Shown: piece after piece, positions 25,652-33,833 of the stretch | Layout: each line of letters starts with the position of its first letter | How positions within the stretch are numbered: position 1 is the first letter of the stretch | Assembly (NCBI RefSeq): GCF_002532075.1 | Contig: NZ_LYXE01000050.1 | Span: forward strand, 1 to 64,000 | DNA length: 64,000 nt | From: Candidatus Chloroploca asiatica | Lineage (GTDB): Bacteria > Chloroflexota > Chloroflexia > Chloroflexales > Chloroflexaceae | Direction of reading: 5' to 3' | Position numbers and translations under genes: made by a program | Notes under the pieces: generated by a model | Told to the model about the DNA's origin: nothing | The model's input: only the letters and a program-made list of their open reading frames with translations | The model's database searches: none

Positions 25652-26917
25652 ATGCGTCGTCGCGTCTCATTCGTCTCGTTGCTCCTGGGTCTCCTCTATC
25701 TGACCGCACTTGGCCTGGCAGGTGTGCTGATCTGGCAAACCCTGATGCTGGCCCGTGCTTTGCCGGAGGTTCAGGCGGCTGCCGCAGAAATTGCGCTGGC
25801 AACGGCAACCCCGGTGCCGACAGCCGTGCCCATGATTGTCTTGCCAACCCCGGTGCCGCCAACCCCGATGCCAACAGTTGAAGTGCCTGATCCAGGCCCG
25901 GTCAATTATCATCCCAAGAGTGGCCGCTATATTGTTGCCTGGTTGCCGCCCCTCTTTGAAGGTGGCGCACGTGACTCCTTCTTTGCGAATGCCGATATTA
26001 TTGATGATATTAGTCCGTTCTGGTACTCGACGGATGCCAGTGGCCGCCTTTTTGGCACCCGCAATGATGACCTGGTGCGCATTGCCCACGAGCATAATAT
26101 CCGCATCATTCCGTCGATCCATAATGTAACAGCAACGCCTGGTGTCGTCGCCGGGGTGCTGCGCAATCCGGCTATCCGCGCCCGTCATGTCCAGCATATT
26201 GTTGATGAAGTCCTTGCCCGCGGCTACGATGGCATTGATATCGACTACGAAAGTCTCGATCCTTCGCTGCGCGCTGATTATACGGCGTTTATTGTCGAGT
26301 TGAGTACGGCCTTACGCCAGCACGAGAAGCTCTTGACCGTGGCTGTCCATGCCAAGTCAAGTGATTTCGGTGGACTTGGTGGCTTTCAAGATTGGGTCGC
26401 CATTGGACCCTATATTGACCAGTTGCGCATCATGACCTACGATTATCACTGGCGTGGCAGTGGTCCCGGGCCGGTTGCCCCAGCCTACTGGATCAATGCA
26501 GTGGCTGAGTATGCGCAGTCGGTCATTGATCCGGCCAAAGTCTTGATCGGGGTCCATTTTTATGGCTATGACTGGCCCCCATCTGGGCGGGCGACCGCAC
26601 GTACCTGGCGGGTGATCGAAGAGATTATTAATTCCCAGGGGTCAACCGTCAATTTTATGGAACGCAATAGCTCCGGGCCGGTCGAAGAGAGCTATTTTTC
26701 GTATCGCAGCGCCGAAGGTACGCGCCAGGTCTGGTTTATGACCGAGACCGGGCTTGGCTCCAAGATCCAGACGATCCAGGCGATGGATCTGGCCGGCATC
26801 GCGATTTGGCAACTCGGTTATGAAAAACCTGAATACTGGCGCATTGTGCGCGAGAGTATGGTCAAAGATACGGCGCACGTTCAGCGGGCGTTGACCCCAC
26901 TGATCCCCGATCATTAA
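25652..26917 (+). CDS. Glycoside hydrolase family 18 protein, YaaH-like
   Basis: A 421-residue membrane-anchored GH18 TIM barrel. An N-terminal helix (VSFVSLLLGLLYLTALGLAGVLIW) is followed by a Pro/Thr linker and then the barrel from about residue 90. It has the catalytic signature YDGIDIDYESL (DxxDxDxE, near residue 200) with the acid Glu, and RIMTYDYHWRGSGPG and IAIWQLGYEKPEYW farther on, as in spore-cortex hydrolase-type chitinase-like proteins. It may act on peptidoglycan or other GlcNAc polymers outside the cell. The start was chosen because the upstream ATG at 25628 is within the -10 element. The TPR gene follows after three bases. Confidence 0.88.
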   Translation: MRRRVSFVSLLLGLLYLTALGLAGVLIWQTLMLARALPEVQAAAAEIALATATPVPTAVPMIVLPTPVPPTPMPTVEVPDPGPVNYHPKSGRYIVAWLPPLFEGGARDSFFANADIIDDISPFWYSTDASGRLFGTRNDDLVRIAHEHNIRIIPSIHNVTATPGVVAGVLRNPAIRARHVQHIVDEVLARGYDGIDIDYESLDPSLRADYTAFIVELSTALRQHEKLLTVAVHAKSSDFGGLGGFQDWVAIGPYIDQLRIMTYDYHWRGSGPGPVAPAYWINAVAEYAQSVIDPAKVLIGVHFYGYDWPPSGRATARTWRVIEEIINSQGSTVNFMERNSSGPVEESYFSYRSAEGTRQVWFMTETGLGSKIQTIQAMDLAGIAIWQLGYEKPEYWRIVRESMVKDTAHVQRALTPLIPDH

Positions 26918-26920
26918 GCT

Positions 26921-27955
26921 ATGGCACCTATTGTGGAACCTGAAGTTAAGGTTGATGTTACTGAAGCGCACCTCCTCTATGAGCGTGGTGTGGCGGCGGC
27001 TCGTGCCGATAATCGGCGGGTTGCCGCTGGCTTCTTGACCCGCGCGTTGCGCCTCGATCCCCGCAACGAGTCGGCCTGGCTCTGGTTGAGTGGCGTGCTT
27101 GATGATCCCCACGAGCGCGCTTTTTGTCTACGCTCGGTTCTTACGCTGAATCCGCACAATACCCACGCGCAGCGCGGCCTACGCTTGCTGGAAACACGGG
27201 GCCTCCTTAACGGGCAGGCTGATAAAGCGCCTGCTATGACGCTCCCTTCACTTCCCGTGGAAACCAAAGAGCGCCCGGTTGACCGTGATGCCTGGTGGAT
27301 CAATTGGCGTCGCTCGAACCGTGAGTGGAGCCGGAGCCGCCTCCTCTTTTGGATCTTTCCGATTCTTCTGCTCGTTGTTGCTATTGGTCTCTACCAGAGT
27401 TTTGTGGTGGCTGTCGAGCGGAGTGCGGCCGTGATTGTTGCGCCTACTGAAGATTTGGCAAGCGTGGCACTGTTTGTGCCGCCACTCGTGCCAACCATTG
27501 AACCAGTGCTCGAGGCCGAGCCACTAGCCGTCGTTGAAGGCCTGACTATCGGCTACCTGGGGGCACTCGAAAGCCTGCGTGCCGATCTCCGGGTTGCCAC
27601 CGAGACCTATCGCGAGGCGACGACTATGCTTGCGGGCGGCTCGGTCGGGGCTGTTGCGGCGACGCAACGTCTGCGTGCGACCGTAGCTTCTTCACGTGAG
27701 GCCATGAGCCAGTTGCGACCCCCGGGCACGTTGCAGCCTGCCCACGATGATTATCTGACCGGGCTTAACCTGCAACTCGAAGGTCTCGATGCCGTGCTCG
27801 ATTTTTATAGTGGCTACGATGTAGCCTACGCGAACCGCGCCGCGCAGCGCTTCCAGGAAGCCCGCGCGTACCTCGAACGTGCGCAGGCCACCTTTGCCAC
27901 CGAAGCACGCCAACTCGCCGACCTCAGCAGCACCACCGCCCAAACCCCACGGTAG
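26921..27955 (+). CDS. TPR-repeat membrane protein
   Basis: A 344-residue protein with a TPR-like helical start (LLYERGVAAARADNRRVAAGFLTRALRLDPRNESAWLWLSG and the next repeat ending LNPHNTHAQRGLRLLE). A cytosolic linker follows, then one transmembrane helix (LLFWIFPILLLVVAIGLYQSFVV, near residue 145). The outer part (about 170-340) is helical and charged and contains YREATTMLAGGSVGAVAATQ and LQLEGLDAVLDFY. The cytoplasmic TPR could recruit partners to the envelope. It is co-transcribed with the GH18 enzyme from a consensus promoter. No exact function is known. Confidence 0.75.
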   Translation: MAPIVEPEVKVDVTEAHLLYERGVAAARADNRRVAAGFLTRALRLDPRNESAWLWLSGVLDDPHERAFCLRSVLTLNPHNTHAQRGLRLLETRGLLNGQADKAPAMTLPSLPVETKERPVDRDAWWINWRRSNREWSRSRLLFWIFPILLLVVAIGLYQSFVVAVERSAAVIVAPTEDLASVALFVPPLVPTIEPVLEAEPLAVVEGLTIGYLGALESLRADLRVATETYREATTMLAGGSVGAVAATQRLRATVASSREAMSQLRPPGTLQPAHDDYLTGLNLQLEGLDAVLDFYSGYDVAYANRAAQRFQEARAYLERAQATFATEARQLADLSSTTAQTPR

Positions 27956-27991
27956 GTACACGGTGGCGCCGTGCCCCTACCCCCTAGGGCA

Positions 27992-28132
27992 ATTGCATCA
28001 TACAAAACCGGATACAACAAGACGCTCTATCAGGGCACCCGCAAGGGGTGCCCCTCCAGGCCGAGGGCCGGATCCGGTGTACGGGCACCCCTTGCGGGTG
28101 CCCTCGCGGGGTGCATACACGGAAGATGCAAT
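27992..28132 (+). repeat. Dispersed palindromic GGGCACC element, copy 4, ATTGCATC-bounded
   Basis: A 141-bp unit flanked by ATTGCATC and its inverse GATGCAAT contains two oppositely facing cores (about 28033 and 28084) around CCGAGGGCCGGATCCGGTGT. The left arm, with TACAAAACCGGATA and GACGCTCTATCAGGGC, and the right arm, with GGGGTGCATACACGGAAG, match the 10.7-kb and 0.2-kb copies respectively. This helps define the ends of the family. Confidence 0.7.
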
Positions 28133-28142
28133 CACCGTGTCC

Positions 28143-29384
28143 CTACCCCCCGACGGGAAACCGTACAGCTGCGAGCCGTTCACCTGCGGCACGCAGCGTT
28201 TCCAGCTTTTTGGCAAAGCAGAAACGGGCGAGCAGCGGCAACGGTTGACTGCTCCCTTCCGATTCCCTCGGCGCATAAAAAGCCGAAGGCGGGATCGCCG
28301 CAACCCCAATCTCGCGCGTCAACCAGCGACAAAAGGCTCCATCATCGGCAAAGCCAGTCTCCCTCAGATCAGCCATCACAAAATAACTGCCTTCGGTCGG
28401 TAACGTTGGGAGACCAGCCTCGTGCAACAGCGTTCGCAAGAGCGCGTAACGCTCAAGGTACTCGGCCCGCAGGACCTCGTAATAGTCATTCGTGAGGGCC
28501 GCTTCAAGTGCCGCCGCCGCCGCATCTTGCAAAGGCGTGGCGGTCGCAAACGTAATCCACTGATGCGCGGCCCGCAACGCATCGTTGAGCGCCGCCGGCC
28601 CAACGGCATACCCGATCTTCCACCCAGTGACACTGAAGGTCTTGCCAATGCTGTTGATCGTCAGGGTACGCTCCCACATCCCCGGTAGGCTCGCAATATC
28701 CTGATGCACAGCATCGCCAAAAACCAATTGATCATAGACCTCATCGGCAATCACGGTTACATCATACTCAATGCAGAGCGATGCAATGAGCTCGAGTTCA
28801 GCCATGCGAAAGACTTTGCCGGTTGGATTATGGGGCGTATTGAGCATCAAGATCCGTGTGTGTGGGGAGAAAGCCGCCCGCAACGCCTCAGGATCAAACC
28901 ACCACGCATGTTCAGGCACCCCGGTGAGCGGCGAAGCTTGCCCTTCCCCCGGGGGATGCAGCCGTACATAACGGGGCACTCCACCTGCCATTGTTACCGC
29001 AGGCACATACGCATCATAGAATGGCTCAAAGATAATGACCTCGTCCCCAGGATTGACAAGCGCTTGTATTGCGCCAAAGAGCGCCTCGGTGGCCCCACTG
29101 GTCACGGTGATCTCGCGCGCGGGATCAACTGACGTGCGCCCCTGGGCCTGCCAGGTTGCCGCCACCGCCTCACGCAGCCGGGGTAAGCCCTGATAGGGCG
29201 CATACTGGTTCAAATCGGCCGCGACCGCCGCGACCGCCGCTGCTTTTACCCAGGCTGGACCCGCAAAATCCGGGAACCCCTGCCCCAGATTGACCGCACC
29301 ACACTGCACGGCCAGCGCACTGATTTCGGCAAAAATCGTGGTTCCAAAGCCACGCACACGCTCGGCGGGGTGACGACTGCTCAT
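28143..29384 (-). CDS. Pyridoxal-phosphate aminotransferase, class I/II
   Basis: This 413-residue fold-type I aminotransferase resembles kynurenine/methionine (YbdL-like) or aspartate aminotransferases. Blocks seen include AVQCGAVNLGQGFPDF, ITVTSGATEALFGAIQALVNPGDEVI, FEPFYDAYVPA, LNTPHNPTGKVF, VIADEVYDQLVF and the PLP lysine in SIGKTFSVTGWKIGY. The frame extends to 29543, but the ATG at 29384 has AGGAG seven bases upstream, while the extra 53 residues read through hairpin DNA. The amino-acid specificity is not certain. Confidence 0.9.
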   Translation of the reverse strand: MSSRHPAERVRGFGTTIFAEISALAVQCGAVNLGQGFPDFAGPAWVKAAAVAAVAADLNQYAPYQGLPRLREAVAATWQAQGRTSVDPAREITVTSGATEALFGAIQALVNPGDEVIIFEPFYDAYVPAVTMAGGVPRYVRLHPPGEGQASPLTGVPEHAWWFDPEALRAAFSPHTRILMLNTPHNPTGKVFRMAELELIASLCIEYDVTVIADEVYDQLVFGDAVHQDIASLPGMWERTLTINSIGKTFSVTGWKIGYAVGPAALNDALRAAHQWITFATATPLQDAAAAALEAALTNDYYEVLRAEYLERYALLRTLLHEAGLPTLPTEGSYFVMADLRETGFADDGAFCRWLTREIGVAAIPPSAFYAPRESEGSSQPLPLLARFCFAKKLETLRAAGERLAAVRFPVGG

Positions 29385-29449
29385 AGATAGGCTCCTGCTC
29401 TTGAGGGTGATGAATTGTGCTGTATGGTACCATATCCGCAAATCCCAGT

Positions 29450-29558
29450 TTTTGGTTCGTTTTGGCGGCGAAGCCGCCAAAACGAACCAAAATACCTCGG
29501 TGAGCGGCGAAGCCGCTCTACCATAGGGTAGCGGTTTGACCAACTGCTACCCTGTGGT
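29450..29558. promoter_or_regulatory. Three consecutive hairpins between divergent genes
   Basis: Three inverted repeats lie back to back: a perfect 20-base-arm stem (29450-29492), a short AGCGGC-GAA-GCCGCT stem (about 29503-29517) and a 13-base-arm stem with one mismatch (29520-29558, GGTAGC/GCTACC core). The first two share the GGCGAAGCC apex. They occupy almost the whole gap between the divergent aminotransferase and MBL genes, so they cannot be ordinary 3' terminators and may be leader structures or operators. The last stem ends 12 bases before the MBL start and could hide its ribosome site. Confidence 0.6.
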
Positions 29559-29570
29559 ATTATCATAGCC

Positions 29571-30491
29571 ATGAATACACAAACTTATCCTCATGGAGTC
29601 CTGACCCTCGATACACTCCATCTTGGACGGCCAGGTGTTGTCGCGACGTATCTGCTGCTTGGTGACGAACTGGCGCTCGTTGACCCAGGGCCTGCCGGTA
29701 CGTTACCTACTGTCGAGGCCGCGCTTGCCCAGCATGATCTGAGTTTGCAAGATCTGCGCCATGTCATTCTGACGCACGTTCATCTTGATCACGCTGGGGC
29801 TACGGGCACGATCCTCGCGCAGAACCCCCACGTTCAGGTGCATGTTCACGAGCGTGGTGCGCCACACTTGATCGATCCGTCGCGCCTGGTCAAGAGTGCT
29901 GGCCAACTCTGGGGCGACCAGCTCGAGATGCTCTGGGGGCAGACGATCCCTGTGCCGCCAACGGCGATCACGACCCTGGTCGGCGGCGAACGGCTCCAGC
30001 TTGGCACGCGTGTGTTGCATGCCTACGATGCTCCTGGGCATGCCAAACATCACCTCGTCTGGTACGACGAAGAGAGTGAGGCGGCCTTTGTCGGCGATAA
30101 CACCGGTGTCCGCCGTCAGTTGCAGCCCTTTACGCGCCCAGCAACTCCGCCACCCGATGTTGATCTAGTCGCCTGGCAGAGCACGCTTGATCTGATTAAA
30201 GGCCTGCGCCCGCAGTGGCTGATGTTGACCCATTTTGGGGCCTATCATGATGTCGAGTTCCACCTGGCCGATGTTCGTGAACGGTTGCTGCGCTGGGGTG
30301 AGTTAGTGCGCACCGGCTTGACCAGTGGCAAGAGTGAGGCCGAGCAACTTGCGGCCCTTGAAGCACAGGCGCTTGCCGAAGCGGCGAGCCTTGATGAAAC
30401 AGAACTGGCCGCTCTGACGCAGCAGTCGGGCGCGGTCGAGTTAAGTTGGCGTGGTCTGGTGCGCTATTGGCAGAAACAGGCTGCCTCTTGA
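29571..30491 (+). CDS. MBL-fold metallo-hydrolase
   Basis: A 306-residue metallo-beta-lactamase-fold hydrolase with the zinc motif ILTHVHLDHAGATGTI (HxHxDH, near residue 65). His in DAPGHAKHH follows near 148 and a late His in LTHFGAYHD near 220; Asp in AFVGDNTG acts as bridging ligand. The C-terminal 90 residues are helical. This resembles glyoxalase II-like or quorum-lactonase-like cytosolic hydrolases. Nine bases separate its stop from the GTG of the following reductase gene, so they are probably one operon. Confidence 0.85.
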   Translation: MNTQTYPHGVLTLDTLHLGRPGVVATYLLLGDELALVDPGPAGTLPTVEAALAQHDLSLQDLRHVILTHVHLDHAGATGTILAQNPHVQVHVHERGAPHLIDPSRLVKSAGQLWGDQLEMLWGQTIPVPPTAITTLVGGERLQLGTRVLHAYDAPGHAKHHLVWYDEESEAAFVGDNTGVRRQLQPFTRPATPPPDVDLVAWQSTLDLIKGLRPQWLMLTHFGAYHDVEFHLADVRERLLRWGELVRTGLTSGKSEAEQLAALEAQALAEAASLDETELAALTQQSGAVELSWRGLVRYWQKQAAS

Positions 30492-30500
30492 GGGGGGACC

Positions 30501-31529
30501 GTGGCTATCGTGATTGTTGGCGGTGGAGCTATTGGCCTTCAGGTGGCCGGACGGTTGGCGCTGTCCGGCCGTGAGTGTGCTGTGCTGGCACGCCCTCAGA
30601 CGGTTGATGCCTTGCTCGATCGTTCGTTGAGTATCACCCTCGAAGGCGAAACCCGTCGTGTGCGCCTTGATGCGGCTGCATTACCCGACGATCTGCTGGG
30701 ATCGTATCACAGGCCCGAGTTGGCGATTGTGTGTGTCAAGGGCTACGATACGCCGGGGGTGATTCCAACGCTGCGTGCGCTCAAACCCGGTCGTATCCTG
30801 ACCCTTCAGAATGGGATTGGCAACGAAGAATTGCTTGCCGAGGCCTTTGGTCAGCAACAGATCATTGCGGGCAGCATTACCACCTCGGTGGAACTCCCCG
30901 GGCCAACCGAGGTGGTCGTGACCAAAGCCGGAGGGATTAGTCTGGCTGGCATGACCCCGGCAACGCGCGTCAAGCAGTGGGCCGAGATCTTTACGCAGGC
31001 CGAGTTTCCCGTTGAATTGCACCCTGACTACCGCTCGATGAAATGGTCGAAAGCACTGCTCAACATGCTTGGCAATGCACAGGCCGCCATTCTCGATATG
31101 CCGGTACCCGAGATCTACGCAAATTCGCGTCTGGTTCATGTTGACCTGACCGTTGCGTATGAGACGCTGGCTGTGATGGGGAAACTGGGCATCCATCCCG
31201 TGAACCTCCCAGGGTATCCGGCGGCAACCATTGCGCGGTTTGCGCCGTTCACACCGGGTCCGATCCTGCGGATCCTGATGCGTCGCATGGTTGGCGGTGG
31301 GCGCGGAGGCAAAGATCCTTCGCTCTTGCGCGATTTGCGGGCTGGACGAACGCGTTCCGAGGGTGAACAACTCTATGGTGCGGTGGCGGCGGCAGCAACG
31401 ACAACCGGGATGTCGGTTCCTGTTACGGCGGGCCTCTGGCGGATTCTCGGGGCGATTGTCCGGGGTGAACGACCGTGGCAAGAGTTTCGTCGTCAACCCG
31501 AACGCCTACTCGCCGAGCTCGGGCTTTAG
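30501..31529 (+). CDS. 2-dehydropantoate 2-reductase-like (ApbA/PanE family) protein
   Basis: A 342-residue NADPH-dependent reductase of the ApbA/PanE family. The Rossmann motif GGGAIGLQVAGRLALSG is at the start, and IVCVKGYDTPG, LTLQNGIGNEELL and SMKWSKALLNMLGNAQAA carry the conserved Asn and catalytic Lys. PanE makes pantoate for coenzyme A, but many paralogues act on other keto acids and the tail here (RRMVGGGRGGKDPSLLRDL) is typical of such a paralogue group. GTG is the start codon, with GAGGGGGG upstream. Confidence 0.82.
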   Translation: MAIVIVGGGAIGLQVAGRLALSGRECAVLARPQTVDALLDRSLSITLEGETRRVRLDAAALPDDLLGSYHRPELAIVCVKGYDTPGVIPTLRALKPGRILTLQNGIGNEELLAEAFGQQQIIAGSITTSVELPGPTEVVVTKAGGISLAGMTPATRVKQWAEIFTQAEFPVELHPDYRSMKWSKALLNMLGNAQAAILDMPVPEIYANSRLVHVDLTVAYETLAVMGKLGIHPVNLPGYPAATIARFAPFTPGPILRILMRRMVGGGRGGKDPSLLRDLRAGRTRSEGEQLYGAVAAAATTTGMSVPVTAGLWRILGAIVRGERPWQEFRRQPERLLAELGL

Positions 31530-31642
31530 CAAGTGAAGGTTCCAGGCTGTCTTATGGTGTTCTGAATCATGAAACCTTGTCGAAGCCAACTTCGCGTATA
31601 ATGCATTGATATGCTACCATCTGTGCTATCGGAGCCTGACAT

Positions 31643-32134
31643 ATGTATCGCCAGCATAGCTATTGCTCATTTTGCGGACGCCCCTTCCTTGACGGTCAGC
31701 GCTGGCCACGTGTCTGTGCACACTGTAGCAGCACGACCTATCGTAATCCACTGCCGGTAGTCTTGATCCTGCAGCCCGTTGATGATGGCATTCTGGTCAT
31801 TCGCCGTGCGGCAGCACCTCGGCAAGGGCAACTTGCCTTGCCAGGTGGCTTTATCGAGATGGGCGAGAGTTGGCAAAATGCAGCGGCCCGCGAACTTCGC
31901 GAAGAGGCTGGCATTACGATTGCGCCGGAACAGATTACTGACTTTGGTACCCGCAGTACCCCAGACGGGTATCTCCTCGTCTTTGGCCTGGGGCCTCAAC
32001 TCCACAATAGCGATCTATCACCCTTCCGGAGCAATCGCGAAGCCGAAGCCCGCCTGATCATCACCAATCCGGTCGAACTGGCTTTTCCCTTGCACACCGA
32101 AATGGTGCATCGTTTTTTTGCCCGTCGTTCATAG
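31643..32134 (+). CDS. Nudix hydrolase with N-terminal zinc ribbon
   Basis: A 163-residue Nudix pyrophosphatase. The N-terminal CSFCGRPF and CAHCSSTTYRNPLPV form a zinc ribbon like that of NudC-type and ADP-ribose-type Nudix enzymes. The Nudix box GGFIEMGESWQNAAARELRE (continuing EAGI) is complete. The substrate could be an NDP-sugar, NAD(H) or an oxidised nucleotide. A TATAAT lies at 31597-31602, about 40 bases before the start. The gene stands alone. Confidence 0.9.
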   Translation: MYRQHSYCSFCGRPFLDGQRWPRVCAHCSSTTYRNPLPVVLILQPVDDGILVIRRAAAPRQGQLALPGGFIEMGESWQNAAARELREEAGITIAPEQITDFGTRSTPDGYLLVFGLGPQLHNSDLSPFRSNREAEARLIITNPVELAFPLHTEMVHRFFARRS

Positions 32135-32737
32135 TAGTGACACGGCGCCGCCGTGCCCTCGCCCATCCCCCCACGGCCTTGAGCACGAAGGATCCTTCCA
32201 GAGTCTCATCCAAGGCTCAACTATCACGAAGCGCGCGTACCAATCCAGGATCGCGACCACGGAGAGCTAGTTGCTCCGGAGACGAAGCGACGTGATATCG
32301 GAGCCCCACCTCGCGTTCGGGGTGCGTGCGGTCGCTCCGCAGAACAGGTTGGGATAGATGTGATGCTGTGCGACCTGCTTGCTCATTGCTCAGTGGGTAT
32401 GTGCGCGGCCCGGGGCGCTGAGCCAAGGGGGGCAGGGGCTTTGGAGCGCAAGCGTGGCTTGACCAGCCACCTCACCCGGTTCAAACAACGGGAGGACAAA
32501 GAAGCTCAGCGCATCGCCGGCGCTCAACGCCGCGGGGAGCCTGCTCGCGCTAGAGGCGACGGCGTAGCGGGGAGCCAACGCTTTTCAGTGCAACCCACAG
32601 GGCCGGACGGTGCTGGCCCTGTGGGTTGCTCATCGATACGTTCTTGACCTCATCTTGAACATGACCATACGTCATCTTGAGCTAGTGTATGTATACTGCG
32701 CTTTAGACTGTCTTTTTCAAGCAAAGGATGAACTTCG
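32135..32737. other. Gene-poor spacer
   Basis: No coding sequence could be supported. The 60-70-codon frames in both strands have no recognisable domain. A 13-base-arm inverted repeat (AACCCACAGGGCC and complement, 32592-32627) without a T-run, and ATACGT/GTATAC-rich DNA just before the DUF305 gene, are the only structures seen. The left boundary marks the change from housekeeping genes to the eroded accessory stretch. Confidence 0.5.
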
Positions 32738-33334
32738 ATGCGCCTCAAAACACTCTTGGTCTCATGGATACTTCTCGTTGCAGCGGTGCTGACCGTCGCG
32801 TGCGGTGCGGCCCCGTCGACCATCGCGCCTTCCGCCACCGGCACGCCGGATATGGCCGGAATGGATCACGCCACGATGCAGAACACCGGCGATACGCCCT
32901 ATGATGCGCTTTTCATCGATAGCATGATTGTCCATCACGAGGGTGCAATTGTTATGGCGCAACAGGCGCTTGAATCGTCCGAACGCCCGGAAATTCGGCA
33001 ATTGGCCGAGGCAATTGTCAGCGCACAGCAAACCGAGATCACGCAGATGCGCGACTGGCGATCCGCCTGGTATCCCGATCTGGCACCAACCAGTGGCATG
33101 CAGATGGACATGGGGCCAATGACGGTTGCCGCAGGAAGTACGCCTTTCGACCAGCGGTTTATTGAAGCGATGATCCCGCATCACGAAGGCGCGATCTTGA
33201 TGGCCGAAGACGCCTTGCAGAACGCGGAACGCCAAGAGATCAAGAACCTCGCTCAGGCGATCATCACGGCGCAGGAAGCCGAAATCGCCCAGATGCGCCA
33301 ATGGTTGCAGGAATGGTACAGCATCACGCAATAG
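32738..33334 (+). CDS. DUF305 lipoprotein
   Basis: A 198-residue exported lipoprotein with lipobox VLTVACG near residue 22 and a tandem of two DUF305 units of ferritin-like four-helix type. The two histidine motifs are SMIVHHEGAIVMAQQAL and AMIPHHEGAILMAEDAL, each followed by an Ile-Ala-Gln helix (IVSAQQTEITQM and IITAQEAEIAQM). Such proteins are often linked to copper or other metal handling. Here a two-component pair lies downstream, which may once have controlled it. Confidence 0.9.
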   Translation: MRLKTLLVSWILLVAAVLTVACGAAPSTIAPSATGTPDMAGMDHATMQNTGDTPYDALFIDSMIVHHEGAIVMAQQALESSERPEIRQLAEAIVSAQQTEITQMRDWRSAWYPDLAPTSGMQMDMGPMTVAAGSTPFDQRFIEAMIPHHEGAILMAEDALQNAERQEIKNLAQAIITAQEAEIAQMRQWLQEWYSITQ

Positions 33335-33336
33335 CA

Positions 33337-33438
33337 TATAGCAACCCTAACGGGTTTGCAAAAGCGGTTGTATGCTTGCTCGCGGCGTAGCCGCGAGCAA
33401 GCATACAGCACCTTCACAAATGAGTTAGGGTTGCTATA
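33337..33438. mobile_element. MITE-like element with 15-bp terminal inverted repeats
   Basis: The 102-bp unit begins TATAGCAACCCTAAC and ends with its exact inverse. Inside is a perfect 18-base-arm hairpin (TGTATGCTTGCTCGCGGC, loop GTA). TA dinucleotides at both ends fit insertion at TA as in Tc1/mariner-IS630 elements. There is no coding capacity. It starts two bases after the DUF305 stop and separates it from the damaged response regulator. Confidence 0.65.
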
Positions 33439-33491
33439 GTATCATACCTGTATGATGCTCGCAGCTGTTTCGATTGATGAGGTAACGTGAC

Positions 33492-33833
33492 GTGACGGCG
33501 ACTGCGCGAACGATCCTGATTGTTGACGATGAAGTACGACTTGGCACCCTGATCATCGATCTTGCCCGCCATGAAGTCATACTCGAGGATGTGCCGCTCG
33601 GACTGACGAACCTGGAATACGAACTGCTCACGGTCCTGGCGTCAGCGCCGGGGCGCACCTTCACCCGCACGCAACTGCTCGACCGGGTCTGGGGCACCGA
33701 TTACTTCGGCGACGATCATGTCGTCGATGTCCATATCGCCAACCTGCGCAAGAAACTCGGCGAAGACTCCACGCAGCCCCGCTTTATCAGTACCGTCCGT
33801 GGCGTGGGCTATCGGTTTGGAGATCGACGATGA
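33492..33833 (+). CDS. OmpR-type response regulator lacking its receiver domain
   Basis: Only 113 residues, where family members have about 225-235. Residues 1-15 keep the receiver start (ARTILIVDDEV). The sequence then jumps in frame to the winged-helix output domain (LGTLIIDLARHEVILEDVPL, TNLEYELLTVLASAPG, RTQLLDRVWGTDYFGDDHVV, VHIANLRKKLGED, FISTVRGVGYRFGDR). The phosphoacceptor Asp and most of the receiver are missing while the reading frame is preserved. The start is GTG. Its stop overlaps the histidine kinase ATG by 4 bp. It may be a constitutive DNA-binding protein or a decaying gene. Confidence 0.85.
   Translation: MTATARTILIVDDEVRLGTLIIDLARHEVILEDVPLGLTNLEYELLTVLASAPGRTFTRTQLLDRVWGTDYFGDDHVVDVHIANLRKKLGEDSTQPRFISTVRGVGYRFGDRR

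Noticed and set aside
32217-32426. Small minus-strand frame in the 32-kb spacer
   Set aside because: There is no domain, no ribosome site and only Arg/Pro-rich text typical of GC-rich non-coding DNA.
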